Below are positions 15,204-22,067 of a stretch of 22,067 bases of DNA, in pieces. The notes under the pieces are model-generated. The model worked only from the letters and a program-made list of their open reading frames with translations. It ran no database searches and had not been told where the DNA came from. This DNA comes from CAYWWY01 sp964462525 (GTDB taxonomy: Bacteria; Thermotogota; Thermotogae; MWEM01): NCBI GenBank assembly GCA_964462525.1, contig CAYWWY010000021.1, positions 1 through 22,067 on the forward strand. Reading direction: 5' to 3'. Numbering within the stretch: position 1 is the first letter of the stretch; each line of letters opens with the position of its first letter. A program made the translations under genes and the position numbers.

Positions 15204-16520
15204 TTATTTGTCGATCATTCTCCAATAGGCCCATCCGTATGGCGCCAATCGGATTGTGTGATGCAGATCTTGTGTCTGTCCATCACGGAGATTTATAGCT
15301 GAGCCCGAAAGCTCCTCCACAAAGAATTCCGTTTCCCGATCGTCGGAATTCACGGCGATGACAATCCGCTCCCCGTTACCGCTTCTCTCAAAGACAAACT
15401 GCCGATTGTTCAGGTAAAGGGTTCGATAGGAACCATGGCACAATGCTTTGCTTTCTTTGCGAATGCGCGTCAAGCGAGCGATTTGATTGAACAGCTCGTT
15501 TTCCTCCGGATCTCCGAAACAGGGGCGGACCATCTCGTCCGAGCCATTTTCTTTTCTCCCTTTCGCCCCCCATTCGCTTCCGTAGTAAATACAGGGGATC
15601 CCGGGCATTGCAAACAAGATCGCATAGACCAGTGGAATGTGGTGGGGATCGTTCAGGACGCTGGCCAAACGATGGACATCATGGTTGTCGGCAAAACTGA
15701 ATAGATGCGCCCCTTGATAAAGCCCTCCATTTTCATGGCCGAATTGCCGATTGATCGAATAGGCGATTTCAAATAGATTCTGGTCATTCATACTGGAATA
15801 CAAGCCTTTGTAGCATTCATAGTTGGTGCAGGAATGGCATCGGTTGGGTCCGAACACCTGCCGGTAGTCGCCGTGGATGATCTCTCCAACAAGAAAAAAA
15901 CCGGGCTTGATCTGATCACACACCTTCCGCAACGCCTCCAAAAAAGCCGGATCCAAACAATACGCCACATCCAGTCGCAACCCGTCAATATCATACTCTT
16001 CGACCCAGCTTTTCACCGATTCGAACAAATGCCTCTGTACATCAGGGTTAGAAAGGTTCAGTTTGACCAGATCATGATGACCCTCCCAACATTCGTAGGA
16101 GAATCCATCGTGGTACGGACTGTCCTGGTCGAACCGCAAAAAAAACCAATCCTTCCATCGGGAATTCTGTTTGTGTTCTCGGACATCTTGGAAGGCCCAA
16201 AACCCTCTGCCTACATGATGAAACACCCCATCCAAAACCACCTTGATCCCTTGGCGATGGAGCTCAGCGCATAGAATGGCGAAGTCTTCGTTTGTACCCA
16301 ACCGACAATCAATCTTTTGGTAATCGCGCGTATCGTATCCGTGCGCATCCGACTCGAACAGTGGGGTAAAATAGATTGCATTGGCTCCCACCTTTTTGAT
16401 GTGGTCCATCCAATCGGATACCTTGTGAATCCGCGAAACTGTTAGCCCATCGTTCTTTTCCGGCGCTCCGCAAAATCCAAATGGATAGATCTGATAGAAC
16501 ACGCTTTCATATGCCCACAT
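15204..16520 (-). CDS. GH13 alpha-amylase-family glycoside hydrolase, cyclomaltodextrinase/oligosaccharide type
   Basis: This 438-residue enzyme has no signal peptide, so it probably acts on alpha-glucan oligosaccharides in the cytoplasm. The four GH13 regions are visible: DGVFHH (97-102), GLRLDVAYC with nucleophile Asp184, VGEIIH with acid/base Glu213, and FADNHD with Asp281. The protein begins at the barrel (VFYQIYPFGF), lacking the N-terminal CBM34 domain of neopullulanases. A short beta domain ends the chain. This fits a small cyclomaltodextrinase or alpha-glucosidase-like member, but specificity is not determinable. ATG 16520 follows AGGAGG; the TetR stop is 50 bases upstream. An operator matching the TetR one lies between the two genes. 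Confidence 0.88.
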   Translation of the reverse strand: MWAYESVFYQIYPFGFCGAPEKNDGLTVSRIHKVSDWMDHIKKVGANAIYFTPLFESDAHGYDTRDYQKIDCRLGTNEDFAILCAELHRQGIKVVLDGVFHHVGRGFWAFQDVREHKQNSRWKDWFFLRFDQDSPYHDGFSYECWEGHHDLVKLNLSNPDVQRHLFESVKSWVEEYDIDGLRLDVAYCLDPAFLEALRKVCDQIKPGFFLVGEIIHGDYRQVFGPNRCHSCTNYECYKGLYSSMNDQNLFEIAYSINRQFGHENGGLYQGAHLFSFADNHDVHRLASVLNDPHHIPLVYAILFAMPGIPCIYYGSEWGAKGRKENGSDEMVRPCFGDPEENELFNQIARLTRIRKESKALCHGSYRTLYLNNRQFVFERSGNGERIVIAVNSDDRETEFFVEELSGSAINLRDGQTQDLHHTIRLAPYGWAYWRMIDK

Positions 16521-16540
16521 GTTTGCCTCCTTCTTATACC

Positions 16541-16559
16541 TACCGTTCGGTATATTTTA
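16541..16559 (-). promoter_or_regulatory. Operator and candidate -10 box before the GH13 gene
   Basis: TACCGTTCGGTATAT (16541-16555, plus-strand reading) contains the perfect palindrome TACCG-N2-CGGTA. It matches the site in the tetR promoter in 14 of 15 bases, in the opposite orientation relative to the genes. TAAAAT on the minus strand (16559-16554) could be a -10 box that places the start inside the operator. The -35 region is poor. Repression by the adjacent TetR protein is inferred. Confidence 0.6.
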
Positions 16560-16570
16560 TGAAAAAAAAA

Positions 16571-17200
16571 TTACACGAAGATTCCATGCATAAACTGATG
16601 AACGATCTCTCTCGACCGCTTCTCCCCATCTTCCCTCTTCCATTCGGCCCGAATTGGTTGGTCGTTAATCGTTTCATCTATCATCGCCGCGATGTTCGCG
16701 TGAATGGTCCCCATCAAACTGACCGCGATCTGAGATTCTTTCCCCTTGAGATTGGGATGAGCCTGAGCGATCGTTTCGAACATCCGGACAAAGATCTGCT
16801 CGTACCGATGCCGATAAGGCACGTATACAGGGCGGAGCAAAGAAACAGGCGGTGCGTATATCAACGATATCATCAACCGATAGAACTCTGGGTTTTGCCC
16901 CGCGTATTGAATCGAAAACCGTAGGACGTTTGTTAAGAGGGGGAGAACGTCTTGTTCATAGATCGAAGGATGGGCCTGATACCGACAAACCGATTGCAGT
17001 TGTTCAAGAAACGGCTCATAATACGTCTCCATGATCGTTCGAAACAAACCTTCCTTGCTATGGAAGAAATAATACAAGGTGGGTTTTTTTACCTCGGCTG
17101 CGCTTGCGATTTCATGCACGCCGACTGCATCGTACCCTTTTTCGGAGAATCGTTTCATGGCGCGATCCAAAATGATTTCCCTGCTGTTTGGTGGATTCAT
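16571..17200 (-). CDS. TetR family transcriptional repressor
   Basis: This 209-residue regulator has an N-terminal TetR domain with helix-turn-helix at about 28-47 (VHEIASAAEVKKPTLYYFFH) and the usual KEGLF boundary. A helical ligand-binding and dimer domain follows (about 55-209). The ligand is unknown; the next gene suggests a link to alpha-glucan metabolism, while the upstream UvrA-like gene could alternatively link it to stress or drug resistance. ATG 17200 was chosen because the promoter's -10 box ends only six bases before it, so the longer TTG-started frame cannot be transcribed from that promoter. The transcript would be leaderless or nearly so. The tetR promoter contains the operator, indicating autorepression. 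Confidence 0.9.
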   Translation of the reverse strand: MNPPNSREIILDRAMKRFSEKGYDAVGVHEIASAAEVKKPTLYYFFHSKEGLFRTIMETYYEPFLEQLQSVCRYQAHPSIYEQDVLPLLTNVLRFSIQYAGQNPEFYRLMISLIYAPPVSLLRPVYVPYRHRYEQIFVRMFETIAQAHPNLKGKESQIAVSLMGTIHANIAAMIDETINDQPIRAEWKREDGEKRSREIVHQFMHGIFV

Positions 17201-17206
17201 ACCCCA

Positions 17207-17235
17207 ATTATATACCGAATGGTATAGAAAGTCAA
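17207..17235 (-). promoter_or_regulatory. tetR promoter with embedded operator
   Basis: On the minus strand TTGACT (17235-17230) and TATAAT (17212-17207) are 17 bases apart. Between them, and touching the -10 box, lies the palindrome TATACC-N4-GGTATA (17211-17226), in the usual place for a TetR repressor. The site matches the one before the GH13 gene (14 of 15 bases). The start of transcription falls at about the ATG of tetR. Confidence 0.75.
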
Positions 17236-17253
17236 GCAGATTCCGCAAGCCCT

Positions 17254-20200
17254 CTATCCGATCAGGTATCCTCCCCCTTCCCCGCCTTCATATCCAAGTT
17301 GGATTTCATAATCGCACCACCGGACAAAATCGGGATTATGCTCAACGGCAACCACAGTATTCCCTTTTGCAACCAGTTTTCGCAGAACGCCGATTAGGTT
17401 TTCTGTATCCTGGACGTGCAGGCCTGATGTGGGCTCGTCAAGGATATACAGGGTATCGGTCGAAGATCCATTGGTCAATTCCTTACCCAACTTCAGTCTT
17501 TGGGCTTCTCCTCCGCTGAGGGTAGTAGCGCTCTGTCCCAATTTGATATAGGAAAGTCCCACATCGTTCAGGACAGAAAGAATGTGGGTGATTTTTTCCG
17601 ATTCTTCGAAAAGCGCACACGCATCTCGGACTTCGGAGTCCAGAACATCGAAGATGGATCTGCCTTTGTATCGCACCTCGAGGATTTCCTCACGGTACCG
17701 TCGTCCATGGCAATGATGGCACAAGACCCATATGTCATCCATGAAGCTCATGGGCACCTTAATCTGTCCAAGCCCATTACAGACCTCGCATTGTCCTTTC
17801 TTTCCATTGAACGAAAAGTGTTCTTCTGCCATTTTGCGTTTTTTTGCATCCGATGTCCGCGCGAACTCCTCACGGATCAAATCGAAAACGCCGGAATAGG
17901 TAGCTGGTGTTGACTTCGGGGTCCTGCCGATGGGTTTCTGCGAAACGAGCACAACATCCCGTACGCGATCAGCTCCAGCAATCTCTTCGTATGGCAGGCA
18001 TTCAGCCACTCTTTCACCCAAACGGGAAGCCACTGCCGGGTACAGGGTTTGAGAGACGAGCGAGCTCTTTCCGCTCCCGCTCACGCCTGTGACGCAGATG
18101 AAGCTGTTGAGTGGAAAGAGAACATCGATATTTTTCAGGTTGTGGCCTTTGGCGCCTTTGATTTCTATTGCATTCGTTTTTTGGGTCGTTTTTCGCGGAT
18201 GGGATTCCGAGGGTTTGTCGATGGATTTGGCTGTGATGGATCGGGGATTGGCCTGGATTTCTTCAAGCGTACCACAGGCGATCACTTCACCCCCATATTG
18301 GCCCGCTCCTTGCCCAATATCGATGATGTAGTCCGCTTGCCGAATGATCTCGTTTTTATGCTCCACCATGATGATGGTGTTTCTTTTGTCTCGCAACTCT
18401 TTGATCTTCTCCATCAGTTTCTCATAGTCTTTGGGATGAAGGCCTTTGGTTGGCTCATCCATGACATACATCATGTTGGACAGGTTGGTGCCGAATTGAG
18501 AAGCCAACTGAAGCCTCCGAATTTCGCCTCCGCTCAGAGTGGGGATGGGTCGGTTCAATGAGAGATACCCCAATCCCATGCTGATCATTCGTTGATTCTG
18601 CTCGACGATTGCTTCTCGGATGATCGCTACCCGATCATGTTTGGGTTCGGTCAACGAAAGGGTTTTGGTCCATTCGTTCAACCCAGCAATGCTGAGCTGT
18701 TCCGCCTCCGGATACCGCATTCCATTGATTTCTACCAATCGCCCGGCTAATCCAATTTTCTCCCCATTGCAACTGCTGCAAATCATTTGATCCATATACC
18801 CTTGAACGACCGCGTTTTTCCCCTCACTGGCAACTCCTTCGATCAACAGCCGCTTCAAGGTGTTCGCGGCTCCGGCAACTTCTCTTTCGATCGTCCCTCT
18901 TCGGCCATTGGGATTTTGATAGGAAAAGGAGACTTTTTTTCCTGGAGTTCCGTATAGAACCTGCTGCCGGTACTCTTTAGGCAGTTCTTTCCAAGGCAAT
19001 TCAAGATCAACCCCCATCTCCTCTGCCAGAGCGAGCACTTCACCCTTCATCCAGTTGGCATTCGGTTTTTCCCGAAACTTCCTCATATCACCCCAAAAAG
19101 AGGAGGCTCCATCCAGAATCGATCGATCGGGGTTGCTGACGATTCGATCCGGATTGATGGCCATTTCATACCCCAATCCTTTGCATGTTTTGCACATATA
19201 TTCGGGGTTATTGGCGCTGAATATAGACGGGTTGGTGTCGAACATCATCCGATTGCAGTGATAGCAAAAGAGCTTTGTCTGCAGCAGATAGTCTTGACCA
19301 TCGATCATGACAAATATTGCGCCTCGCCCGTCAGTCAAGGCTTTTTTCACCATTTCTTCAAAGGGAAGGTTTGGGACGGTTTTCTCCTCGGAAGCGAATG
19401 GAGTCACAACCAGATCCCTTTCTTTTTGGAGTTTTCTTACGGTGCTGATGATGGCGCCTTCGCTCAGCGCTTCGATTGACCGATGACAGTGTTCGCAGTG
19501 TCGAACTCCGATCGTGGCGAACATGGATCGCAAGAGCTCAGAAACACCGCTGAAGGTCCCAACTGTCGAACGGGGATTCAGGGATGGGGTTCTCTGACCG
19601 ATGCCCACTGCCGGCTGCAGACCGGTGATTTCATCCACTTCCGGTTTCTGTATGCCGTGTTCGTTGTTCATTATACTCAAAAACTGCCGGCTGCTTTCGG
19701 TGTAGAGGGTATCGAAAGCCAATGTAGATTTTCCGCTGCCGCTGACACCCGTAATTACCGTTATCTTGTTTTTGGGTATCATTACGTTGATATGCTTGAG
19801 GTTGTTTCTCCAGGCGTTTTTCACCATGATCTGTTCATCATCTGTACCCTTCGCTGGGGCCCCGATGGGTGAAACAGGCCACTGTCTTTTTGGGGTGATG
19901 TAGGCTTCGATGAATCGCTCGGTGTCGCTTGTTTCGAGCGACAAATGCGGGCCAATCGGTCTATGGGGGTCGAAGGTTTTGTGGGATTCCCAGTGAGCCA
20001 GCCACAAGGGAACCGTTGCATCGTCCACGGTCTCCTGAACGGGGTCGTAAGGCAGAATATCCAAGATCACCGAATTGTCGAACCCATCAAATCCATCTAC
20101 GGCGATTCGATTGCCTTTCCGCTTCCCTACCTTGACGATCGTGCTGGCGATGGGATTGGGGCGAACGGGCGATCGAGTTGCGAACATCCCGGATTTTGGA

Positions 20201-20769
20201 GCGTTTTCATACGGGGGTTTGCACACCAGTATTCTCCTGTACCGGCTTTCATCGAACCGGTTGAACCACCAGATGACCCGTATGTATTCGGAAGTCTCTT
20301 GATCATTCCAAGCAGACTCGTTATTCATGATCAATGTTCCTTGCTCTCCCAGGTGTTTAAACACTCCGATGGGTTCAACAGTGATGGCCTGGGGCAGGTC
20401 TTCTTTTTTCAGGGTGTTTTGGTACGAGCCATCAATGCCTTGTATGGTTTCGGCTCCTTTGACCGGGCTTTCCATGGGATACAATCTTTCTTCGCATGGG
20501 AAGTAGGGTTTGATATCGTAAATTATGGCTTGATCGGGGATATCAAGGTTATCGGTGATCACGATGCCTGCTTGTTCATCAATCCCCTTGATTTTGCACA
20601 GATGATGCGCAATCCTTTTTTCGGTATGGGAAAAGAGGATCAGGTGGCTGAAGAGTCCGACGTTTTTGAGCGCTTTGTGATACGGTTCGACCATCTGTAA
20701 TACCGCTTCATGATTCCGGATTGTGACATTTCCTAATGCGTAGAGCGTACAGGTATCGCTTTTTTTCAT
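17254..20769 (-). CDS. TsaA/TrmO-like and UvrA-like twin-ATPase fusion protein
   Basis: This 1171-residue protein has three parts. Residues 5-100 resemble a TsaA/TrmO domain missing its middle: it starts YALGNVTIRN and ends YDIKPYFP. Residues 133-243 form a complete-looking TsaA/TrmO domain with the SAM loop GMFATRSPVRPNPI (194-207) and closing ILPYDP. After a linker, 313-1171 is a UvrA-like class II ABC ATPase: Walker A GVSGSGKST (341-349), zinc CxxC pairs (CEHC, CYHC-CKTC, CSSC), signature LSGGE near 743, Walker B near 766, second Walker A near 893-901, zinc CEVC-CHHC, second signature near 1084 and Walker B near 1110. Between the CEHC and CYHC cysteine pairs only about 75 residues remain where canonical UvrA carries the UvrB-binding insertion. 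Excision repair is thus unlikely; drug resistance or RNA/DNA surveillance is possible. ATG 20769 follows GGAGG; fourteen open codons upstream have no ribosome site. Confidence 0.8.
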   Translation of the reverse strand: MKKSDTCTLYALGNVTIRNHEAVLQMVEPYHKALKNVGLFSHLILFSHTEKRIAHHLCKIKGIDEQAGIVITDNLDIPDQAIIYDIKPYFPCEERLYPMESPVKGAETIQGIDGSYQNTLKKEDLPQAITVEPIGVFKHLGEQGTLIMNNESAWNDQETSEYIRVIWWFNRFDESRYRRILVCKPPYENAPKSGMFATRSPVRPNPIASTIVKVGKRKGNRIAVDGFDGFDNSVILDILPYDPVQETVDDATVPLWLAHWESHKTFDPHRPIGPHLSLETSDTERFIEAYITPKRQWPVSPIGAPAKGTDDEQIMVKNAWRNNLKHINVMIPKNKITVITGVSGSGKSTLAFDTLYTESSRQFLSIMNNEHGIQKPEVDEITGLQPAVGIGQRTPSLNPRSTVGTFSGVSELLRSMFATIGVRHCEHCHRSIEALSEGAIISTVRKLQKERDLVVTPFASEEKTVPNLPFEEMVKKALTDGRGAIFVMIDGQDYLLQTKLFCYHCNRMMFDTNPSIFSANNPEYMCKTCKGLGYEMAINPDRIVSNPDRSILDGASSFWGDMRKFREKPNANWMKGEVLALAEEMGVDLELPWKELPKEYRQQVLYGTPGKKVSFSYQNPNGRRGTIEREVAGAANTLKRLLIEGVASEGKNAVVQGYMDQMICSSCNGEKIGLAGRLVEINGMRYPEAEQLSIAGLNEWTKTLSLTEPKHDRVAIIREAIVEQNQRMISMGLGYLSLNRPIPTLSGGEIRRLQLASQFGTNLSNMMYVMDEPTKGLHPKDYEKLMEKIKELRDKRNTIIMVEHKNEIIRQADYIIDIGQGAGQYGGEVIACGTLEEIQANPRSITAKSIDKPSESHPRKTTQKTNAIEIKGAKGHNLKNIDVLFPLNSFICVTGVSGSGKSSLVSQTLYPAVASRLGERVAECLPYEEIAGADRVRDVVLVSQKPIGRTPKSTPATYSGVFDLIREEFARTSDAKKRKMAEEHFSFNGKKGQCEVCNGLGQIKVPMSFMDDIWVLCHHCHGRRYREEILEVRYKGRSIFDVLDSEVRDACALFEESEKITHILSVLNDVGLSYIKLGQSATTLSGGEAQRLKLGKELTNGSSTDTLYILDEPTSGLHVQDTENLIGVLRKLVAKGNTVVAVEHNPDFVRWCDYEIQLGYEGGEGGGYLIG

Positions 20770-20801
20770 AAAATCCCTCCAAATAAGGTTTTGCGTTCTC
20801 C

Positions 20802-20831
20802 CATAAACCATTGACCCCTCCCCGGTTTATG
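20802..20831 (-). promoter_or_regulatory. Inverted repeat in the leader of the UvrA-like gene
   Basis: CATAAACC (20802-20809) and GGTTTATG (20824-20831) are perfect 8-bp inverted arms with a 14-base spacer. They lie just downstream of the extended -10 box, so the site could be a repressor operator or a leader hairpin. Confidence 0.45.
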
Positions 20832-20841
20832 ACAGTAGGGT

Positions 20842-20850
20842 ATTATAGCA
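20842..20850 (-). promoter_or_regulatory. Extended -10 promoter of the UvrA-like gene
   Basis: TGCTATAAT on the minus strand is an extended -10 box with a perfect TATAAT and no clear -35. Start near 20835 gives a leader of about 66 bases. The same nonamer serves the GNAT gene at 1610-1618. Confidence 0.5.
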
Positions 20851-21901
20851 AAGATTTTCTCGCTTTTCTTTCCCCAGATTGCTATTTTGTTCACCGATAT
20901 TGTGGTTTCTTCGATGGAATGACTCGTTTCTTTAAGAGAATGTGAAAGATCCTACTAAGCTAAAGGTGAAGACCTTTTGTTGGAGGTAGATGGACCCTCA
21001 TTCAATTAATTAGGTAATCCAACCAAAATGAACCATATCAAATAAGCGAAAAGAAAAAACGGATGACCAATGGAAAAGGAATAATCAGATATAGACTCAC
21101 TTCAAGGAAAAATGAATAAGTTGGGGGTGTTTTGATACCTTTCTGATTTTTGTGTTCCATGGCCAAACAGGAAAAACGATATGCTAATTCCATTCTTACT
21201 CATAACAGTGATCGATATGGGTATGAAGAAATGGCATAAACAAAATCGCATACTTATGAGGTGGCCTGTGTAATTGTACTCACGAAGAATCGCCCAGACC
21301 CACATAACAATGTGCCCTTTTACTCTTCCGCAGAGTTTTAAAAAAGTAATAATATTCTGAAGATATCTTTCAGTCGATACCTAGAATCGAAGAATTACTG
21401 CGCTAAATGGCAGACATTCCAATCGATTGATCCATATTGCTTTCACTATCCTTATTAGAGATACCAGTTCCTCTATGTCCCGCATCTTTAGAGTACTTTT
21501 TTCCTTTTCCCGGGAAAGGTACGTTTATTGGTTTGCATAATGAGAAGCATTGATCTTTGATGTTGCCAATTCAGTATAAACTAAGACCTTTATGAATCAG
21601 TTCCATAGGTTTGCTTACCTCTGAGAAGGCCCAATATGGTAGAAGGGAGTATTTGCTAGTACCTAATTGTTTTTGCTGCTTATCTCCGGCTATTTGAGAA
21701 AAAATAGTATCTTTGACCTCAAGATTCCATTGTTGAGTATTATCAGTGCTCTATCCTACCCCAATAAGCAGTGAAATTTGGATTGAGTGTGTGTAACGTA
21801 AAAGGGTGTTTCGCCAAAAGTTCCTCACAATCAAAGTTTCAGACCGAGAATGGTCCATAGGACTGCATTGCCTACGCGCGAAACTCATTCGCACCCCTCC
21901 T
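20851..21901. other. AT-rich region without supported genes
   Basis: About 1 kb has visibly lower GC than the rest and stops in every frame. One minus-strand frame of 67 codons (21102-21305) has no ribosome site and an odd composition, and is taken as chance. A perfect palindrome TTTCCCGGGAAA lies at 21506-21517. A 45-codon minus frame (21751-21888) has a good AGGAGG-type site but an unconvincing product. No tRNA, rRNA, riboswitch or terminal repeats were recognised. Confidence 0.5.
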
Positions 21902-22066
21902 TCACGAAGTCCAACCCGAGTCAATGGATCGTTTGGGAATCAATCCGTCCGACCCCCCACGATAGAGCCAGTTCTTCTGGTGTTGGGCCAAGAAACAGGC
22001 GCGCCGGTCGGTGGTGGTTTGAAGATCCTTCGGCCGTTTTTCTTTCTTGGGCGGTACATAGATCTT
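21902..22066 (-). pseudogene. Possible transposase fragment, cut by window edge
   Basis: A minus-strand frame is open from the window edge to a stop at 21902-21904, giving 54 residues. The stretch NWLYRGGSDGLIPKRSIDSG resembles the tail of the helix-turn-helix region of IS481/Mu-type transposases (W..YR.GG.dgL.PK.R.D.G), then the frame ends within a few codons where those enzymes would continue into the catalytic core. This suggests a truncated or frameshifted remnant. The similarity is short and from memory. GC content here is again higher than in the adjacent AT-rich stretch. Confidence 0.3.
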
Positions 22067-22067
22067 C

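Noticed and set aside
19945..20700. A 251-codon plus-strand frame opposite the TsaA-like domains
   Set aside because: It is the antisense of a gene with recognisable motifs, and its product shows no coherent fold pattern.
21102..21305. A 67-codon minus-strand frame in the AT-rich region
   Set aside because: No ribosome site, unusual composition and no recognisable motif.
21506..21517. Perfect palindrome TTTCCCGGGAAA
   Set aside because: An isolated 12-base palindrome with no gene or promoter next to it; not enough to call a site.
21751..21888. A 45-codon minus-strand frame with a strong AGGAGG-type site
   Set aside because: The ribosome site is good, but the product has no fold-like pattern and the frame lies in a region that looks decayed; it may be the leftover start of a broken gene.

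Overview
The window is a bacterial chromosome segment of roughly middle GC content by eye. It is densely packed with protein genes, most with strong AGGAGG-type ribosome sites, several GTG starts and overlapping stop/start pairs. No rRNA, tRNA, CRISPR array or intact insertion sequence was seen. The taxon cannot be fixed from sequence alone. The ATa-rich extended -10 promoters, Shine-Dalgarno strength and several families (DUF7000-like protein, short UvrA-like ATPase) fit Bacillota. The sugar-binding protein has a Sec signal with no visible lipobox, which is more like Thermotogota or another diderm lineage.

Left flank (1-1985), minus strand: a membrane-anchored alpha/beta hydrolase cut by the window edge, preceded by a GNAT acetyltransferase, then a divergent control region. 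Plus-strand pair (1986-3174): a DUF7000-like protein and a zinc-ribbon class I methyltransferase. They converge on the next operon through an 8-bp-stem inverted repeat that contains both stop codons.

Core (3186-15060), minus strand: twelve closely spaced genes read from a near-consensus promoter at 15104-15132. In transcription order they are a DhnA/LsrF-type class I aldolase, a secreted calcineurin-like phosphoesterase, a small secreted molybdopterin-oxidoreductase-like domain protein, an intergenic hairpin, a zinc polyol/alcohol dehydrogenase, a sugar ABC importer (binding protein and two permeases), a PfkB sugar kinase, a SorC/DeoR-type regulator, an AcoX/NAD-kinase-like protein, an ADP-ribosylglycohydrolase and an MFS transporter. 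The logic fits import, oxidation of a polyol or sugar, phosphorylation and aldol cleavage. The substrate is not identifiable, and the pairing with ADP-ribosylglycohydrolase and NAD-kinase-like genes is unusual.

Right part (15204-20769), minus strand: a GH13 alpha-glucosidase/cyclomaltodextrinase-like enzyme and a TetR regulator. A near-identical 15-bp operator lies in front of each, so the TetR protein probably controls both itself and the enzyme. Upstream is a 1171-residue protein with a degenerate TsaA/TrmO-like segment, a complete-looking TsaA/TrmO-like domain and a UvrA-like twin ATPase that largely lacks the UvrB-binding insertion. This fusion is the most unusual object in the window. 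The last 1.2 kb (20850-22067) is AT-rich and essentially gene-free, ending in a possible decayed transposase fragment at the window edge.
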